Assembly: GCF_006517235.1 (NCBI RefSeq)
Contig: NZ_CP041188.1
Location: forward strand, 1,798,001-1,862,000
Direction of reading: 5' to 3'
DNA from: Pseudarthrobacter sp. NIBRBAC000502772
Lineage (GTDB): Bacteria; Actinomycetota; Actinomycetes; Actinomycetales; Micrococcaceae
DNA length: 64,000 bases
Position numbers and translations under genes: made by a program. Below the pieces are notes generated by a model. It was not told the origin of the DNA. It did not search any database and saw nothing but the letters and a program-made list of their open reading frames with translations. The number at the start of each line of letters is the position of its first letter. Position 1 is the first letter of the stretch. Positions 1-8,114 of this stretch are shown piece after piece.

Positions 1-362
1 TTGCAGCCTTGATGGACGGCAAAATCGAAAACCCTGGGACCACGGCCGTGATCCTGTCCGGCGGCAACATCGATCCGATGCTGATGCTTAAAGTCATCCA
101 GCGGGGCCTGTCCGCCGCCGGGCGCTACATGACAGTCCGGATGATGCTGGATGACCGGCCGGGCTCGCTGGCCACCATCGCCCGCATCATCGCCGAAAAC
201 GATGCGAACGTCACGGGCCTGGATCACACGCGTGTTGGCGGCTCCATCAGCATGGGCGACGTTTCCATCACCGTGAACCTCGAAACCAAGGGCCACGAAC
301 ATTGTGAGCAGGTCCTCGGCGCCCTCCGTGCCGAGGGTTTCCAGCCCATTGTGGTGCATTAG
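1..362 (+). CDS. ilvA: Threonine ammonia-lyase, C-terminal part (partial at window start)
   Basis: This is the last ~119 codons of a PLP-dependent threonine dehydratase, which deaminates threonine to 2-oxobutanoate, the first step of isoleucine synthesis. The frame is open from base 3, so the true start lies outside the window. What remains is the end of the PLP fold (SGGNIDPMLM, where a glycine-rich strand closes the active site) followed by a single ACT-like domain (MMLDDRPGSLATIARIIAE) that runs to the stop. The short form with one ACT domain is common in actinobacteria. Assignment rests on these two segments; a paralogous catabolic threonine dehydratase of the same architecture is the main alternative. 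Confidence 0.85.
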   Translation, partial: AALMDGKIENPGTTAVILSGGNIDPMLMLKVIQRGLSAAGRYMTVRMMLDDRPGSLATIARIIAENDANVTGLDHTRVGGSISMGDVSITVNLETKGHEHCEQVLGALRAEGFQPIVVH

Positions 363-370
363 GAGTAGCC

Positions 371-988
371 ATGCTTGACGCGATGGGGGACGGAAAGCCG
401 CGGGACCGGGAAACCACAGCCTCGCGGGCGAAGGGCGGACTGTTGGTGGCCGGCGGCTTTGTGGCCGTGCTCTTTATGATCGAACTGTTCAACATGCTGA
501 CCCTGCATGCCCTGAACCGGACTTTCGGGCTCCGGCCCCGGTCCGCGGACGGGCTTCTGGACATCCTGACGTTCCCGCTGCTGCACGCCAATCTGAACCA
601 CCTGCTGTCCAATGCCCTGCCCCTGATCGTCTTCGGCTTCCTGGTGTTCCTCTCCGGCGTGAGGGTGTTCCTGACGGCCCTCGGGTTCAGCTGGCTGGGC
701 TCCGGACTGACAGTGTGGCTGATTGGCGACGGCGGCATCACCGTTGGCGCCTCCGGCCTGGTTTTTGGATTGTTCGCCTTCCTCCTGGTGCGGGGTTTCT
801 TCAACCACAGCTGGCGCCAGATCCTGCTCGCCGTGGTGCTGTTTATGGTCTACGGCGGCATCCTGCTGGGGGTGCTGCCCATCATGGGCAGCTACATCTC
901 CTGGCAGGCGCACCTCGGCGGCGCGGCAGGCGGAGTTGTCGCTGCCCTGTTGCTGCGCCCCAAGCACGCAAGAACGCCGGCCCCCTGA
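371..988 (+). CDS. Rhomboid family intramembrane serine protease
   Basis: A 205-residue polytopic membrane protein with about six hydrophobic segments. The rhomboid hallmarks are all visible: HANLNHLLSN (residues 72-81) at the second helix, the catalytic serine in GASG (Ser128) and the catalytic histidine in a later helix (His181 in AHLGGAAGG). Rhomboids cleave transmembrane segments of membrane substrates within the bilayer; the substrate here cannot be inferred. It begins 8 bp after the ilvA stop, so the two may be co-transcribed. Its TGA stop lies inside the loop of a strong hairpin. Confidence 0.92.
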   Translation: MLDAMGDGKPRDRETTASRAKGGLLVAGGFVAVLFMIELFNMLTLHALNRTFGLRPRSADGLLDILTFPLLHANLNHLLSNALPLIVFGFLVFLSGVRVFLTALGFSWLGSGLTVWLIGDGGITVGASGLVFGLFAFLLVRGFFNHSWRQILLAVVLFMVYGGILLGVLPIMGSYISWQAHLGGAAGGVVAALLLRPKHARTPAP

Positions 989-1002
989 CGGGGGCCGGCG
1001 TT
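973..1002 (+). terminator. GC-rich hairpin overlapping the rhomboid stop codon
   Basis: A perfect 13-bp inverted repeat (AACGCCGGCCCCC and its complement) with a 4-base loop that contains the rhomboid TGA. There is no U-tract, as is common for actinobacterial terminators. The convergent greA gene ends 40 bp further on, so the hairpin could serve both directions. Confidence 0.6.
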
Positions 1003-1041
1003 GGCCAGGCTTGGTTGGCCTGAAACGATCAGTGTGAAGCG

Positions 1042-1536
1042 TCAGCCTGCGTAAGGCTTGGCGGAGAGGATCTCCACCGTGATGTCCTTGCCGTTCGGAG
1101 CCGTGTAGCTGAGCTTCGCGCCCTCTTTGTGGCCGACGATTGCGGCGCCGAGAGGTGACTTCTCACTGAACACGTCCAGGTCTGAATCGCCGGCGATTTC
1201 GCGGGACCCCAGCAGGAATGTCTCTTCGTCGCCTGCGATCCGGGCAACAACGAGCATGCCGGGCTCCACAATGCCGTCGTCAGCGGGGGACTCGCCCACG
1301 TGGGCATCGCGCAGAAGGGCCGTCAGCTGGCGGATCCGGGCTTCGATCTTGCCCTGCTCTTCTTTGGCTGCATGGTAGCCGCCGTTTTCCTTTAGGTCGC
1401 CCTCTTGCCGGGCAGCTTCAATCTTCTGGACGATCTCCGCACGGCCAGGGCCGGAAAGGTGGTCCAGCTCTGCCTTCAGGCGGTCAAAAGCTTCCTGGGT
1501 GAGCCAGGCTGCAGGCGCGCTGTTGGTGGTAGACAC
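1042..1536 (-). CDS. greA: Transcription elongation factor GreA
   Basis: A 164-residue GreA, which enters the RNA polymerase secondary channel and stimulates cleavage of backtracked RNA. The N-terminal coiled coil (roughly residues 10-85) carries the acidic tip motif GDLKENGGYHAAKEEQ. The C-terminal FKBP-like domain contains the typical VGHKEGAKLSYTAPNGK segment. Length matches the family (~158-165). It is followed by a DUF4307 gene read in the same direction from further upstream, the order seen in mycobacteria (Rv1081c/Rv1080c). A TTGACT element near 1637-1642 on the minus strand is a plausible -35 for greA. Confidence 0.96.
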   Translation of the reverse strand: MSTTNSAPAAWLTQEAFDRLKAELDHLSGPGRAEIVQKIEAARQEGDLKENGGYHAAKEEQGKIEARIRQLTALLRDAHVGESPADDGIVEPGMLVVARIAGDEETFLLGSREIAGDSDLDVFSEKSPLGAAIVGHKEGAKLSYTAPNGKDITVEILSAKPYAG

Positions 1537-1688
1537 GGACTTCTCCTAATGGTCGTACATGCAAAAGACCCCGCAACGGTGGCCACTTATGGAACTCAGC
1601 AACCAGCTCAGCGGGGTAAAGGTATTGACCCATTGTAGTCAAAACTCTGGACATACCCAACCCGGGATGGGGCATAGATCACACGGCG

Positions 1689-2147
1689 CTACGTCCCGGC
1701 ACCCGGAATCCAGCAGTCGTCCACCACGCCGGAAACTGACAGGGACTCCGTCCGGAGTGTCACGCGCTGCGAAACTGTCCTGCCGCCGTCGGCCGTTCCG
1801 TCAGCTTTCCCGGGCGGGATGTCCACTACTTTCCAGCCCACCACGGCGAACTTGGAGTCGAGGGCCTTGACGGCGCACTTGACGGCCGTCCCTGGTTCCC
1901 TGGTGACCTGGAAATCGACCTCGGTCGCCGTGGCATCGATGGTGCTGAAGCCGATGTCCTTGAACGTCACGTCAGAGCCGGCTGAGGACGTGGAGACCCA
2001 GGCCATAAACCCCACTCCGGCCGCCAGCGCCGCTACGGCAATGCCACGTTTGACCGCACGCGGGAGGGACTGCTTTTTACTGCCATAACGATTGGCTAGG
2101 CTAGTGTCTGCAGGCGGGGACGCGGCGGGCTGATCCTGGGTAGTCAC
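1689..2147 (-). CDS. DUF4307 domain-containing membrane protein
   Basis: A 152-residue protein: a charged cytoplasmic N-terminus (residues 1-33), one transmembrane helix (about 35-52, GIAVAALAAGVGFMAWV) and a ~100-residue extracytoplasmic domain with cysteines in AVKCAVKAL and VDDCWIPG. This matches the actinobacterial DUF4307 family (Rv1081c-like), which has no known biochemical function. It lies upstream of greA on the same strand and is divergent from mca, the conserved actinobacterial arrangement. The two cysteines could form a disulfide outside the cell; that is inference. Confidence 0.85.
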   Translation of the reverse strand: MTTQDQPAASPPADTSLANRYGSKKQSLPRAVKRGIAVAALAAGVGFMAWVSTSSAGSDVTFKDIGFSTIDATATEVDFQVTREPGTAVKCAVKALDSKFAVVGWKVVDIPPGKADGTADGGRTVSQRVTLRTESLSVSGVVDDCWIPGAGT

Positions 2148-2289
2148 CAGTCCAGTTTAGTTCGGTTCCAGGCCGTGGCCGTCCGGGCCGGATCAGCACC
2201 CCCGGCACAGCTGCCCCGTCCGTCCAGTCATGCAGTCCTCAGTCCAATGGCCGTCACAGCAGCCGCAGAAGAATAAGGAGCCGTCCTCG

Positions 2290-3195
2290 ATGACAGCGTC
2301 CACCAATACCCCGGCAACGCTGAGGCTGCTAGCCGTGCACGCGCACCCGGACGACGAGTCAAGCAAGGGTGCCGCGACCATGGCCATGTACGCCGCCGCC
2401 GGAGTGGAAGTTATGGTGGCCACCTGCACCGACGGATCCCGCGGAGACATCCAGAACCCTGCCGTGGAAGGCGAGCCGCATCCCAAGCGGGACATGGCCG
2501 GGGCGCGCCGGCTGGAAATGGACCAGGCGGCCAAGGTACTGGGCATCCAGCAGCGCTGGTTGGGATTCACGGACTCCGGGCTGCCCGAGGGCGATCCGCT
2601 GCCGCCGCTGCCGGCCGGATCCTTCGCCGTCCAGCCGCTGGAACGCGCCGCGGCGCCGCTGGTGCGGCTGGTCCGGGACTTCAAGCCGCAGGTGATCGTC
2701 AGCTATGACGAAAACGGGGGATACCCGCACCCGGACCACATCATGGCGCACCGGGTGGCAGTGGAGGCATTTGCGGCTGCGGGTGACCCCAGCCGGTATC
2801 CCGACGCCGGAGCGGCCTGGGAACCCAGCAAGCTCTATTACGACAGGGCCTTCAGCCCGGACCGGTTCCGCGCACTGCATTTTGCCTTGGAGGAAGCAGG
2901 CCTGCAGTCCCCGTACGCCCAGCGGCTGGCCGCGTGGCTGGAAACGGACGCGGAAGGCCACACCCCGCCGCAGGGTGCCCATGCCACCACCACGCAGATC
3001 GACTGCGGGGACTTTTTTGAGGCCCGCGACGACGCCCTCCGTGCGCACCGCACCCAGGTTGATCCGCTGGGGTTCTTCTTTGCCGTGTCGGCCGAGATGC
3101 AGCGCCGCGTGTGGCCGTGGGAAGACTACTCCCTGATCGAGTCCAGGGTCCCCGCGGAATTGCCCGAAAAGGACCTTTTCGCCGGGCTAAGATAG
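2290..3195 (+). CDS. mca: Mycothiol S-conjugate amidase Mca
   Basis: A 301-residue zinc amidase of the LmbE-like family. The metal site is shown by AHPDDE (residues 18-23) and by PHPDH in the middle of the protein. Mca cleaves mycothiol S-conjugates of electrophiles and antibiotics to a mercapturate and GlcN-Ins, so it belongs to detoxification in mycothiol-producing actinobacteria. MshB is the close paralogue, but the position next to DUF4307/greA and the ATCTDGSRGDIQNP segment favour Mca. The ATG at 2290 is chosen because AAGGAG lies 9 bp upstream; the frame is open 20 codons further back without a good ribosome-binding site. Confidence 0.93.
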   Translation: MTASTNTPATLRLLAVHAHPDDESSKGAATMAMYAAAGVEVMVATCTDGSRGDIQNPAVEGEPHPKRDMAGARRLEMDQAAKVLGIQQRWLGFTDSGLPEGDPLPPLPAGSFAVQPLERAAAPLVRLVRDFKPQVIVSYDENGGYPHPDHIMAHRVAVEAFAAAGDPSRYPDAGAAWEPSKLYYDRAFSPDRFRALHFALEEAGLQSPYAQRLAAWLETDAEGHTPPQGAHATTTQIDCGDFFEARDDALRAHRTQVDPLGFFFAVSAEMQRRVWPWEDYSLIESRVPAELPEKDLFAGLR

Positions 3196-3309
3196 AGCGG
3201 CAGCGTATTCTATGCCGTGTAGAAAAGCTGTGGGCTGGTCCGAGTCCCGCGGACCCGCCTCCGGAATCCCCGGCCGGCTGCCCATCAGTTTCCACAGAAG
3301 GTTTGAACC

Positions 3310-3663
3310 GTGCACCACTTGCTCCTCGCCCTGACCACCACTCCCTCACCGCTGCCGACGCCCGGCCTGCGTGAGGGCATCTCCGAGGACCAGATCACCC
3401 CGGGTCTGTGGGGCTTCATCATGACGGCTTTCTTTGTGCTGGCCACCACGCTGCTGATTGTGGACATGGTCCGCCGCATCCGCCGCGTCCGCTACCGGGC
3501 GCAGGTGGAAGAGGAACGCCAGGCAGCGGCCGAGGCAGCGGACATTGAAGCTGCGGACGGCCACGACGGCCTCGGTGTTGCCGGCGACACGGATGCGACC
3601 GGCGACAAGGCAGGCCTCGAAGACAACGGTCACGGCCAGGCCGCCGACCGGCCCCGCGACTGA
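3310..3663 (+). CDS. Small single-pass membrane protein, unknown function
   Basis: 117 residues starting at GTG. A short extracytoplasmic N-terminus rich in Thr/Pro is followed by one transmembrane helix (about residues 34-53, GFIMTAFFVLATTLLIVDMV), a basic stop-transfer stretch (RRIRRVRYR) and an acidic Ala/Glu/Asp-rich, probably disordered cytoplasmic tail. It sits between mca and trhA, where mycobacteria also carry a small membrane protein (Rv1083/Rv1084 region). No enzymatic motif is visible, and the function is unknown. Conservation of position is the main reason to believe the call. Confidence 0.7.
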   Translation: MHHLLLALTTTPSPLPTPGLREGISEDQITPGLWGFIMTAFFVLATTLLIVDMVRRIRRVRYRAQVEEERQAAAEAADIEAADGHDGLGVAGDTDATGDKAGLEDNGHGQAADRPRD

Positions 3664-3702
3664 AGCGGGCCGGACCTACGTGTTCCTGCCGGCCTCAACA
3701 GT

Positions 3703-4425
3703 TCAGCTGAGGACTGCGATGGCGATCGCCGTGAAATGTGCTGCGAAGGCCAGGACCGTCAGGGCATGGAAGAGTTCGTGGAAGCCAAAGTGTTCGTAGC
3801 TGAAGTTGGGTTTCTTCAGCGCGTAGAACACGGCGCCGGTGATGTACAGAACGCCGCCCACACAGATGAGGACGGCGGCGGGGACGCTGGCCGCGAAGAA
3901 CTCAGGCAGGTAGAACAGCGAGCCGCAGCCCAGTGCGATGTAGATGGGCACGTATAGCCAGCGCGGCGCGTCCGTCCACAACAGCCGGAACAGCACGCCG
4001 AGAATGGCCCCGGACCAGATGACCCAGAGCAGCAGGACCGCCTTGGGCTGTTCCAGCAGCGACCAGGCCAGGGGAGTATAGCTGCCGGCGATGACCAGCA
4101 TGATGTTGGTGTGGTCCAGGCGCTTGAGGACAATCTTCACGCCCGGAGACCAGTTGCCGCGGTGGTAGATGGCACTGATGCCAAAAAGCAGGACACCGGT
4201 GGCAGCGTAGATGGCCGAGGTGATCTTGCGGTCCGTAGTGGGGGCGAGGACCACGAGGACGAGTCCCGCCGCCAGGGCCAGCGGAGCCGTGACGGTATGG
4301 ATCCAGCCGCGCCACTTGGGCTTGATCATCAGGAGCTCGGCCAGCCGGACGGCGGCGTCGTTCAAAGGGCTGTGGCCGTGGTCCGCCGAGGGCGCGCGGG
4401 GGCCGTCAGGAGTCTGGCTGTTCAT
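3703..4425 (-). CDS. trhA: PAQR / hemolysin III family membrane protein TrhA
   Basis: A 240-residue seven-helix membrane protein of the hemolysin III (YqfA/TrhA) branch of PAQR proteins. Diagnostic elements are SAIYHRG after the second helix, LKRLDHTNIMLVIAGSYTPL, and the C-terminal FHELFHALTVLAFAAHF. Their His, Asp and Ser residues form the metal-dependent hydrolase-like site of PAQR receptors. Family members influence membrane lipid homeostasis; direct hemolysis is not established for this one. It is convergent with the upstream small gene and divergent from the isoprenyl transferase, as in Rv1085c/Rv1086. Confidence 0.92.
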   Translation of the reverse strand: MNSQTPDGPRAPSADHGHSPLNDAAVRLAELLMIKPKWRGWIHTVTAPLALAAGLVLVVLAPTTDRKITSAIYAATGVLLFGISAIYHRGNWSPGVKIVLKRLDHTNIMLVIAGSYTPLAWSLLEQPKAVLLLWVIWSGAILGVLFRLLWTDAPRWLYVPIYIALGCGSLFYLPEFFAASVPAAVLICVGGVLYITGAVFYALKKPNFSYEHFGFHELFHALTVLAFAAHFTAIAIAVLS

Positions 4426-4540
4426 GGCTTCAGAATATCCTCTCTTTGAATAAGTTACTCATGGGTAACAATCATGGCAGGTCATCCGGGAACGTCCCGT
4501 CACGCCGGTCCCGGTCCCGGACGGTAGCCTAGGATGTGCA

Positions 4541-5341
4541 ATGCCGTCGAACAGCAACGGAAGTCAGGTGAGTCTCCTCGTGGAATTGCGCGGGTTCCTT
4601 TATGGCTTCTACGAGAGGCGGCTGCTCCGCGAGTTGGCCGGCGGCCGTATTCCCAATCACATCGGCGTGATGGTGGATGGCAACCGCCGCTGGGCCAAAC
4701 AGTTCAACGCACCCACCAGCCAGGGCCACCAGGCCGGCGCGGACAAGATCCATGAATTCCTCGGATGGTGCCAGGAGCTTGGGGTCAAGGTGGTTACGCT
4801 CTACATGCTGTCCACGGACAACATGAGCCGGTCCAGCGAGGAGCTGGACCTTCTGATGGGGATCATTGCCAACACCCTGGACCGCCTGGACGATGACGCC
4901 AACATCTCGGTCAACGCCATGGGCGCCCCCGAGCTCTTGCCCGACTACCTGGCGGAACGGCTCAACAAGCTCACTGCCCGCACTCCGGTACGCGAAAAGA
5001 TCCATGTCAACGTTGCGGTGGGCTACGGCGGGCGCCGCGAAATCGTTGACGCCGTGCGGGAGCTGCTTCACGACGCCGTCGCCAAGGGCTCTGACATTTC
5101 GGCGCTCGCTGACACCCTGTCCGTGGACGATATTTCCCGTTTCCTCTACACGCGCGGCCAGCCGGATCCGGACCTGGTGATCAGAACCTCCGGGGAGCAG
5201 CGGCTGTCCGGGTTCCTGATGTGGCAGAGCGCGTACAGCGAGTTCTACTTCTGCGAAGCCTTGTGGCCCGCCTTCCGAAAAGTGGACTTCCTCCGCGCCC
5301 TTCGGGACTACGCCGGCAGGCAGCGGCGCTTCGGGACCTGA
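4541..5341 (+). CDS. Z-isoprenyl diphosphate synthase (UppS-like isoprenyl transferase)
   Basis: A 266-residue cis-prenyltransferase. The catalytic aspartate is in MVDGNRRWA (Asp46), and the substrate-binding motifs [12 protein letters not shown] and the C-terminal [13 protein letters not shown] are present. The family condenses isopentenyl diphosphate units in Z configuration. The divergent pairing with trhA matches Rv1086, a Z-farnesyl diphosphate synthase acting before decaprenyl/undecaprenyl phosphate synthesis, so this may be the short-chain enzyme rather than undecaprenyl diphosphate synthase. Chain length cannot be read with certainty here, so no gene symbol is given. Confidence 0.9.
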   Translation: MPSNSNGSQVSLLVELRGFLYGFYERRLLRELAGGRIPNHIGVMVDGNRRWAKQFNAPTSQGHQAGADKIHEFLGWCQELGVKVVTLYMLSTDNMSRSSEELDLLMGIIANTLDRLDDDANISVNAMGAPELLPDYLAERLNKLTARTPVREKIHVNVAVGYGGRREIVDAVRELLHDAVAKGSDISALADTLSVDDISRFLYTRGQPDPDLVIRTSGEQRLSGFLMWQSAYSEFYFCEALWPAFRKVDFLRALRDYAGRQRRFGT

Positions 5342-5488
5342 GCCTCATCACGGGTCCGCCCCCGTTCATACGGAATTCACAAGCCGGCAACAGGAATCGC
5401 CGACGGATGGCACCGGAAATTACTGGGCAGGGAATTACGTTATATGCATCAGCAGGCAAAAACGCCGGCTGATCGGGGAGGCCAGTAC

Positions 5489-5599
5489 ATGGAGCGAATT
5501 TCGCACCGGTTGTATGGGAGGCCGGACCCGGCCTCCAGGCCGAGCCGCCTCACCAATAACAATTCCGGGCGTGCCCGGGGCTGGAGTCGATGTGGCTAA
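5489..5599 (+). CDS. Candidate 36-residue ORF overlapping the phoH start
   Basis: A short reading frame starts at ATG 5489, 7 bp after a strong Shine-Dalgarno sequence (GGGGAGG, 5475-5481), and ends at TAA 5597-5599. It overlaps the GTG start chosen for phoH by 8 bp in another frame, a layout that suggests translational coupling. The predicted peptide is basic ([14 protein letters not shown]... ending WSRCG). In M. tuberculosis phoH2 is preceded by an overlapping small gene, phoAT, so this could be a counterpart or a leader peptide. No homology can be claimed from sequence alone. Confidence 0.45.
   Translation: MERISHRLYGRPDPASRPSRLTNNNSGRARGWSRCG
5517..5536 (+). promoter_or_regulatory. Perfect inverted repeat in the phoH leader
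   Basis: GGAGGCCGG, AC, CCGGCCTCC: a 9-bp perfect inverted repeat inside the small ORF and 56 bp upstream of the GTG start of phoH. As RNA it would form a compact hairpin that could affect translation of the small ORF or of phoH. Its function is inference. Confidence 0.4.
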
Positions 5600-7022
5600 T
5601 TCTGAACAACTGCCCGAAGCCGTTTTTGACCAGGGACAGAAAGCTACCTCTCGCGCCACGCGAGCCACCTCACAAGCCGGTGCAGCAGACGAAACATCTG
5701 CGGCCGGTTTTGCTGTCTCCGGAAGGGACGCCACCATTAGCACGTTCGTCATTGACACCTCCGTCCTGCTCTCGGATCCACGGGCGCTGCTGCGCTTCGC
5801 CGAGCACGAAGTCATTGTTCCGATCGTTGTCATCACGGAACTTGAGGGGAAACGGCACGACCCCGAACTGGGCTACTTTGCCCGCAAGGCGCTCCGGCTG
5901 CTCGATGATCTCCGGGTAAAACACGGTGGCTTGAGTAAACCCATCCCCATCGGAAACGAGGGCGGCACCCTCCTGGTGGAGCTGAACCACATTTCCGCTG
6001 ACGTGCTCCCCTTGGGTTTCCGCAGCGGCGACAACGACAGCCGCATCCTGGCCGTGGCCAAGAACCTGGCCAATGAAGGCCGGAACGTCACCGTGGTGTC
6101 GAAGGATCTCCCCATGCGGGTCAAGGCCTCCGCCATGGGACTTACTGCCGACGAATACCGCAACGAGCTCGTGAAGGATTCGGGCTGGACCGGTGTCGCG
6201 GAGGTGGAAGCCAGCGAGGAGGAAATTTCCACCCTGTACGGCCACGAGCCGGTCTTCATTCCCGCGGCCGCGGAAATGCCGGTCAACACCGGGCTGGTGA
6301 TCCTCTCCAACCGGGGCTCAGCCCTGGGCCGGGTGGGCGCTGACAAGCAGGTGCGGCTGGTCAAGGGGGACCGGGACGTATTCGGGCTCCACGGTCGATC
6401 GGCGGAACAGCGGCTCGCCATCGACATGCTGATGGACCCCGCCGTCGGAATCGTTTCGGTTGGCGGACGGGCCGGCACCGGCAAATCCGCGCTGGCCCTG
6501 TGTGCCGGCCTGGAAGCGGTGCTGGAACGCCGCGAGCACCGCAAGGTGATCGTGTTCCGCCCGCTCTACGCCGTGGGTGGCCAGGAACTGGGCTACCTGC
6601 CCGGCTCCGAGTCGGAAAAGATGAACCCCTGGGCCCAGGCGGTCTTTGACACACTCGGCGCCCTGGTCAGCCAGGAAGTCGTGGAGGAAGTCATGGACCG
6701 CGGCATGCTCGAGGTCATGCCGCTGACCCACATCCGCGGCCGTTCCCTGCACGACGCCTTCGTGATCGTCGACGAGGCCCAGTCACTTGAGAAGAACGTC
6801 CTCCTCACCGTGATGAGCCGCATCGGCCAGAACTCCAAGATCGTCCTCACCCACGACGTCGCCCAGCGTGACAACCTCCGCGTAGGCCGGCACGACGGAA
6901 TCGCCGCCGTCGTCGAAACCCTGAAAGGACACCCCCTCTTCGGCCACATCACCCTCACCCGCTCGGAGCGCTCCCCGATCGCAGCCCTGGTAACAGAGCT
7001 CCTCGAAGGCGCCGAGATCTAA
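5592..7022 (+). CDS. PIN domain-PhoH fusion ATPase (PhoH2-like)
   Basis: About 476 residues from GTG 5592. A ~45-residue linker precedes a PIN ribonuclease domain ([14 protein letters not shown] onward, with acidic residues in [14 protein letters not shown] and GDNDSRIL). A PhoH ATPase domain follows, with Walker [14 protein letters not shown] and Walker [13 protein letters not shown]. Mycobacterial PhoH2 with this architecture is an ATP-dependent RNA helicase/RNase. The start is uncertain: ATG 5514 gives a longer protein but lacks a ribosome-binding site and would put the hairpin at 5517-5536 inside coding sequence, whereas GTG 5592 has GGAG 5 bp upstream and overlaps the small ORF. Confidence 0.9.
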   Translation: MANSEQLPEAVFDQGQKATSRATRATSQAGAADETSAAGFAVSGRDATISTFVIDTSVLLSDPRALLRFAEHEVIVPIVVITELEGKRHDPELGYFARKALRLLDDLRVKHGGLSKPIPIGNEGGTLLVELNHISADVLPLGFRSGDNDSRILAVAKNLANEGRNVTVVSKDLPMRVKASAMGLTADEYRNELVKDSGWTGVAEVEASEEEISTLYGHEPVFIPAAAEMPVNTGLVILSNRGSALGRVGADKQVRLVKGDRDVFGLHGRSAEQRLAIDMLMDPAVGIVSVGGRAGTGKSALALCAGLEAVLERREHRKVIVFRPLYAVGGQELGYLPGSESEKMNPWAQAVFDTLGALVSQEVVEEVMDRGMLEVMPLTHIRGRSLHDAFVIVDEAQSLEKNVLLTVMSRIGQNSKIVLTHDVAQRDNLRVGRHDGIAAVVETLKGHPLFGHITLTRSERSPIAALVTELLEGAEI

Positions 7023-7190
7023 GGTCCTGTCCCGGTACCGTCCGAACGCCGGGTCACCCTTCCTCTGCGTGCTGCTCGTTCCTCGCTCTGACGCACGCTG
7101 CCGGAAGGCTGACCCGGCGTTCTCGTGCGTCCCGGACAGTCCCGCAGGAAGCGGCACGAGAGGTGACCGACGCACACGGCAGGCCCCGGG

Positions 7191-7285
7191 CCTTCTCGTA
7201 GGAGCGCATCGCGGCGCATCGGGCCGTGGAGGTCGCCCAGCGACCGAAACGGCCCCTATGCGCTGTGTCTAAGCGACGGAGAAGG
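7191..7285 (+). repeat. 95-bp structured repeat, copy 1
   Basis: One of three 95-bp copies in the window (others at 54931-55025 and 55241-55335). It folds into nested stems: P1 CCTTCTC/GAGAAGG at the ends, P2 GCGCAT/ATGCGC, P3 GGGCCGT/ACGGCCC and an apical hairpin GGTCGC-CCA-GCGACC. Blocks outside the stems (AGGAGCGCATCGCGG and GTGTCTAAGCGACG) are conserved between copies. Changes in P1, P2 and P3 are compensatory between copies, so base pairing appears to be selected. It could be a non-coding RNA, a REP/MITE-like element or a terminator module. Confidence 0.75.
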
Positions 7286-7340
7286 TCCGGGGGCTGACGG
7301 ACCCAGCTACGGGCCACTCTGTGAAGCGGCGCGGCGGGAG

Positions 7341-7383
7341 GTGTCTAAGCGACGGCGAAGTGCTCGGGGCGGACGAACCCAGC
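7341..7383 (+). repeat. Partial tandem copy of the structured repeat's 3' end
   Basis: GTGTCTAAGCGACGG plus ~28 further bases ending in ACCCAGC resemble 7265-7307 at roughly three-quarters of positions, without gaps. It therefore includes the 3' part of copy 1 and its downstream flank, as if that segment had been duplicated. Confidence 0.6.
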
Positions 7384-7396
7384 CGCCGCCCGGCAG

Positions 7397-8044
7397 TCAG
7401 CCGACGATGAGGAACTTAGCTGCCGCTTCGTGGCCTTCTACTTTGAGGGTCCAGTCGGGGCGTTTGAAGGTTGCGGGGGTGAGGCGCACTTTTTGGACTT
7501 CGACGGCCTTGCCGCCCCAGGATTGCCTGTTGGTGCCGTTGAGTTCATAGCCGAGGGAGCGGGACACGCCCAGGGAGGCGGCGTTCCAGGCGGCGGCTTC
7601 GGATTCGGCCACTTCGGCGCCGAGCCAGTCGAATGCGTAAAGCGCGACGGCGGCCCGCATCTCCGTGCCGAGCCCTTGGCCGTGGAGGGACTGCTTGAGC
7701 CAGGAGCCGGTGCTGACGGTCTTGAGGGTGGCAAAGTCCTTGGCACCGATGTCCTGGCAGCCGATGAATTCGTCCTGGTACCAGATGCCCAGGAGCAGGG
7801 TCCAGTCCTCGGGTGTGGCCTGGCCGCGGCAGCGCCAGTACCACTGCGCCATGTTGTGCCCTAATGCTTCCGGCGGCAGTTCCGTCCACGGAGTGCTGAA
7901 GGGGCTCCGGCCGGGTTCGTGGACTCCGCTGGCGGCCGCTGCAACTGCGGCGGGAATATCGGCGTCGGCGATGGGACGCAGTACCAGTCGGGGTGTGGTC
8001 AGCTCGAGGCCGAAGAGGGGCCAGATGGAAGTCAGCGCGGTCAT
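7397..8044 (-). CDS. GNAT family N-acetyltransferase (RimJ/RimL-like)
   Basis: 215 residues with the layout of RimJ/RimL-type acetyltransferases. The N-terminal LTTPRLVLRPIADADIPA strand-helix is typical. A central WTLLLGIWYQDEFIGCQDI is followed by the acetyl-CoA binding region TGSWLKQSLHGQGLGTEMR (equivalent to the Q/RxxGxG/A motif) and WNAASLGVSRSLGYE. Such enzymes transfer acetyl from acetyl-CoA to an amino group of a protein N-terminus or small molecule; the substrate is not predictable. The gene is convergent with phoH across a repeat-rich gap. Confidence 0.88.
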   Translation of the reverse strand: MTALTSIWPLFGLELTTPRLVLRPIADADIPAAVAAAASGVHEPGRSPFSTPWTELPPEALGHNMAQWYWRCRGQATPEDWTLLLGIWYQDEFIGCQDIGAKDFATLKTVSTGSWLKQSLHGQGLGTEMRAAVALYAFDWLGAEVAESEAAAWNAASLGVSRSLGYELNGTNRQSWGGKAVEVQKVRLTPATFKRPDWTLKVEGHEAAAKFLIVG

Positions 8045-8114
8045 CAGGGAAGCCTAGCCCAGGGCGGCCAAGGGCGTCTGTCAAACGCCGGTGATGCCTG
8101 GACCAGGACTGTGA

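Larger units (their letters stand above)
7023..7396. other. 374-bp intergenic region filled with inverted repeats
   Basis: No credible gene. The region holds, in order: a ~68-bp imperfect inverted repeat (ACGCCGGGTCA near 7048 pairing with TGACCCGGCGT near 7114); a CTCGTGC/GCACGAG hairpin (about 7115-7160); the 95-bp structured repeat (7191-7285); and a partial second copy of that repeat's 3' part (7341-7383). The phoH and GNAT genes are convergent here, so part of this may act as a bidirectional terminator, but the amount of structure exceeds what termination needs. Confidence 0.7.

Noticed and set aside
5514..5591. ATG 5514 as the start of PIN-PhoH
   Set aside because: No ribosome-binding site, and it would place the hairpin and small ORF inside coding sequence; GTG 5592 is preferred, though not proven.
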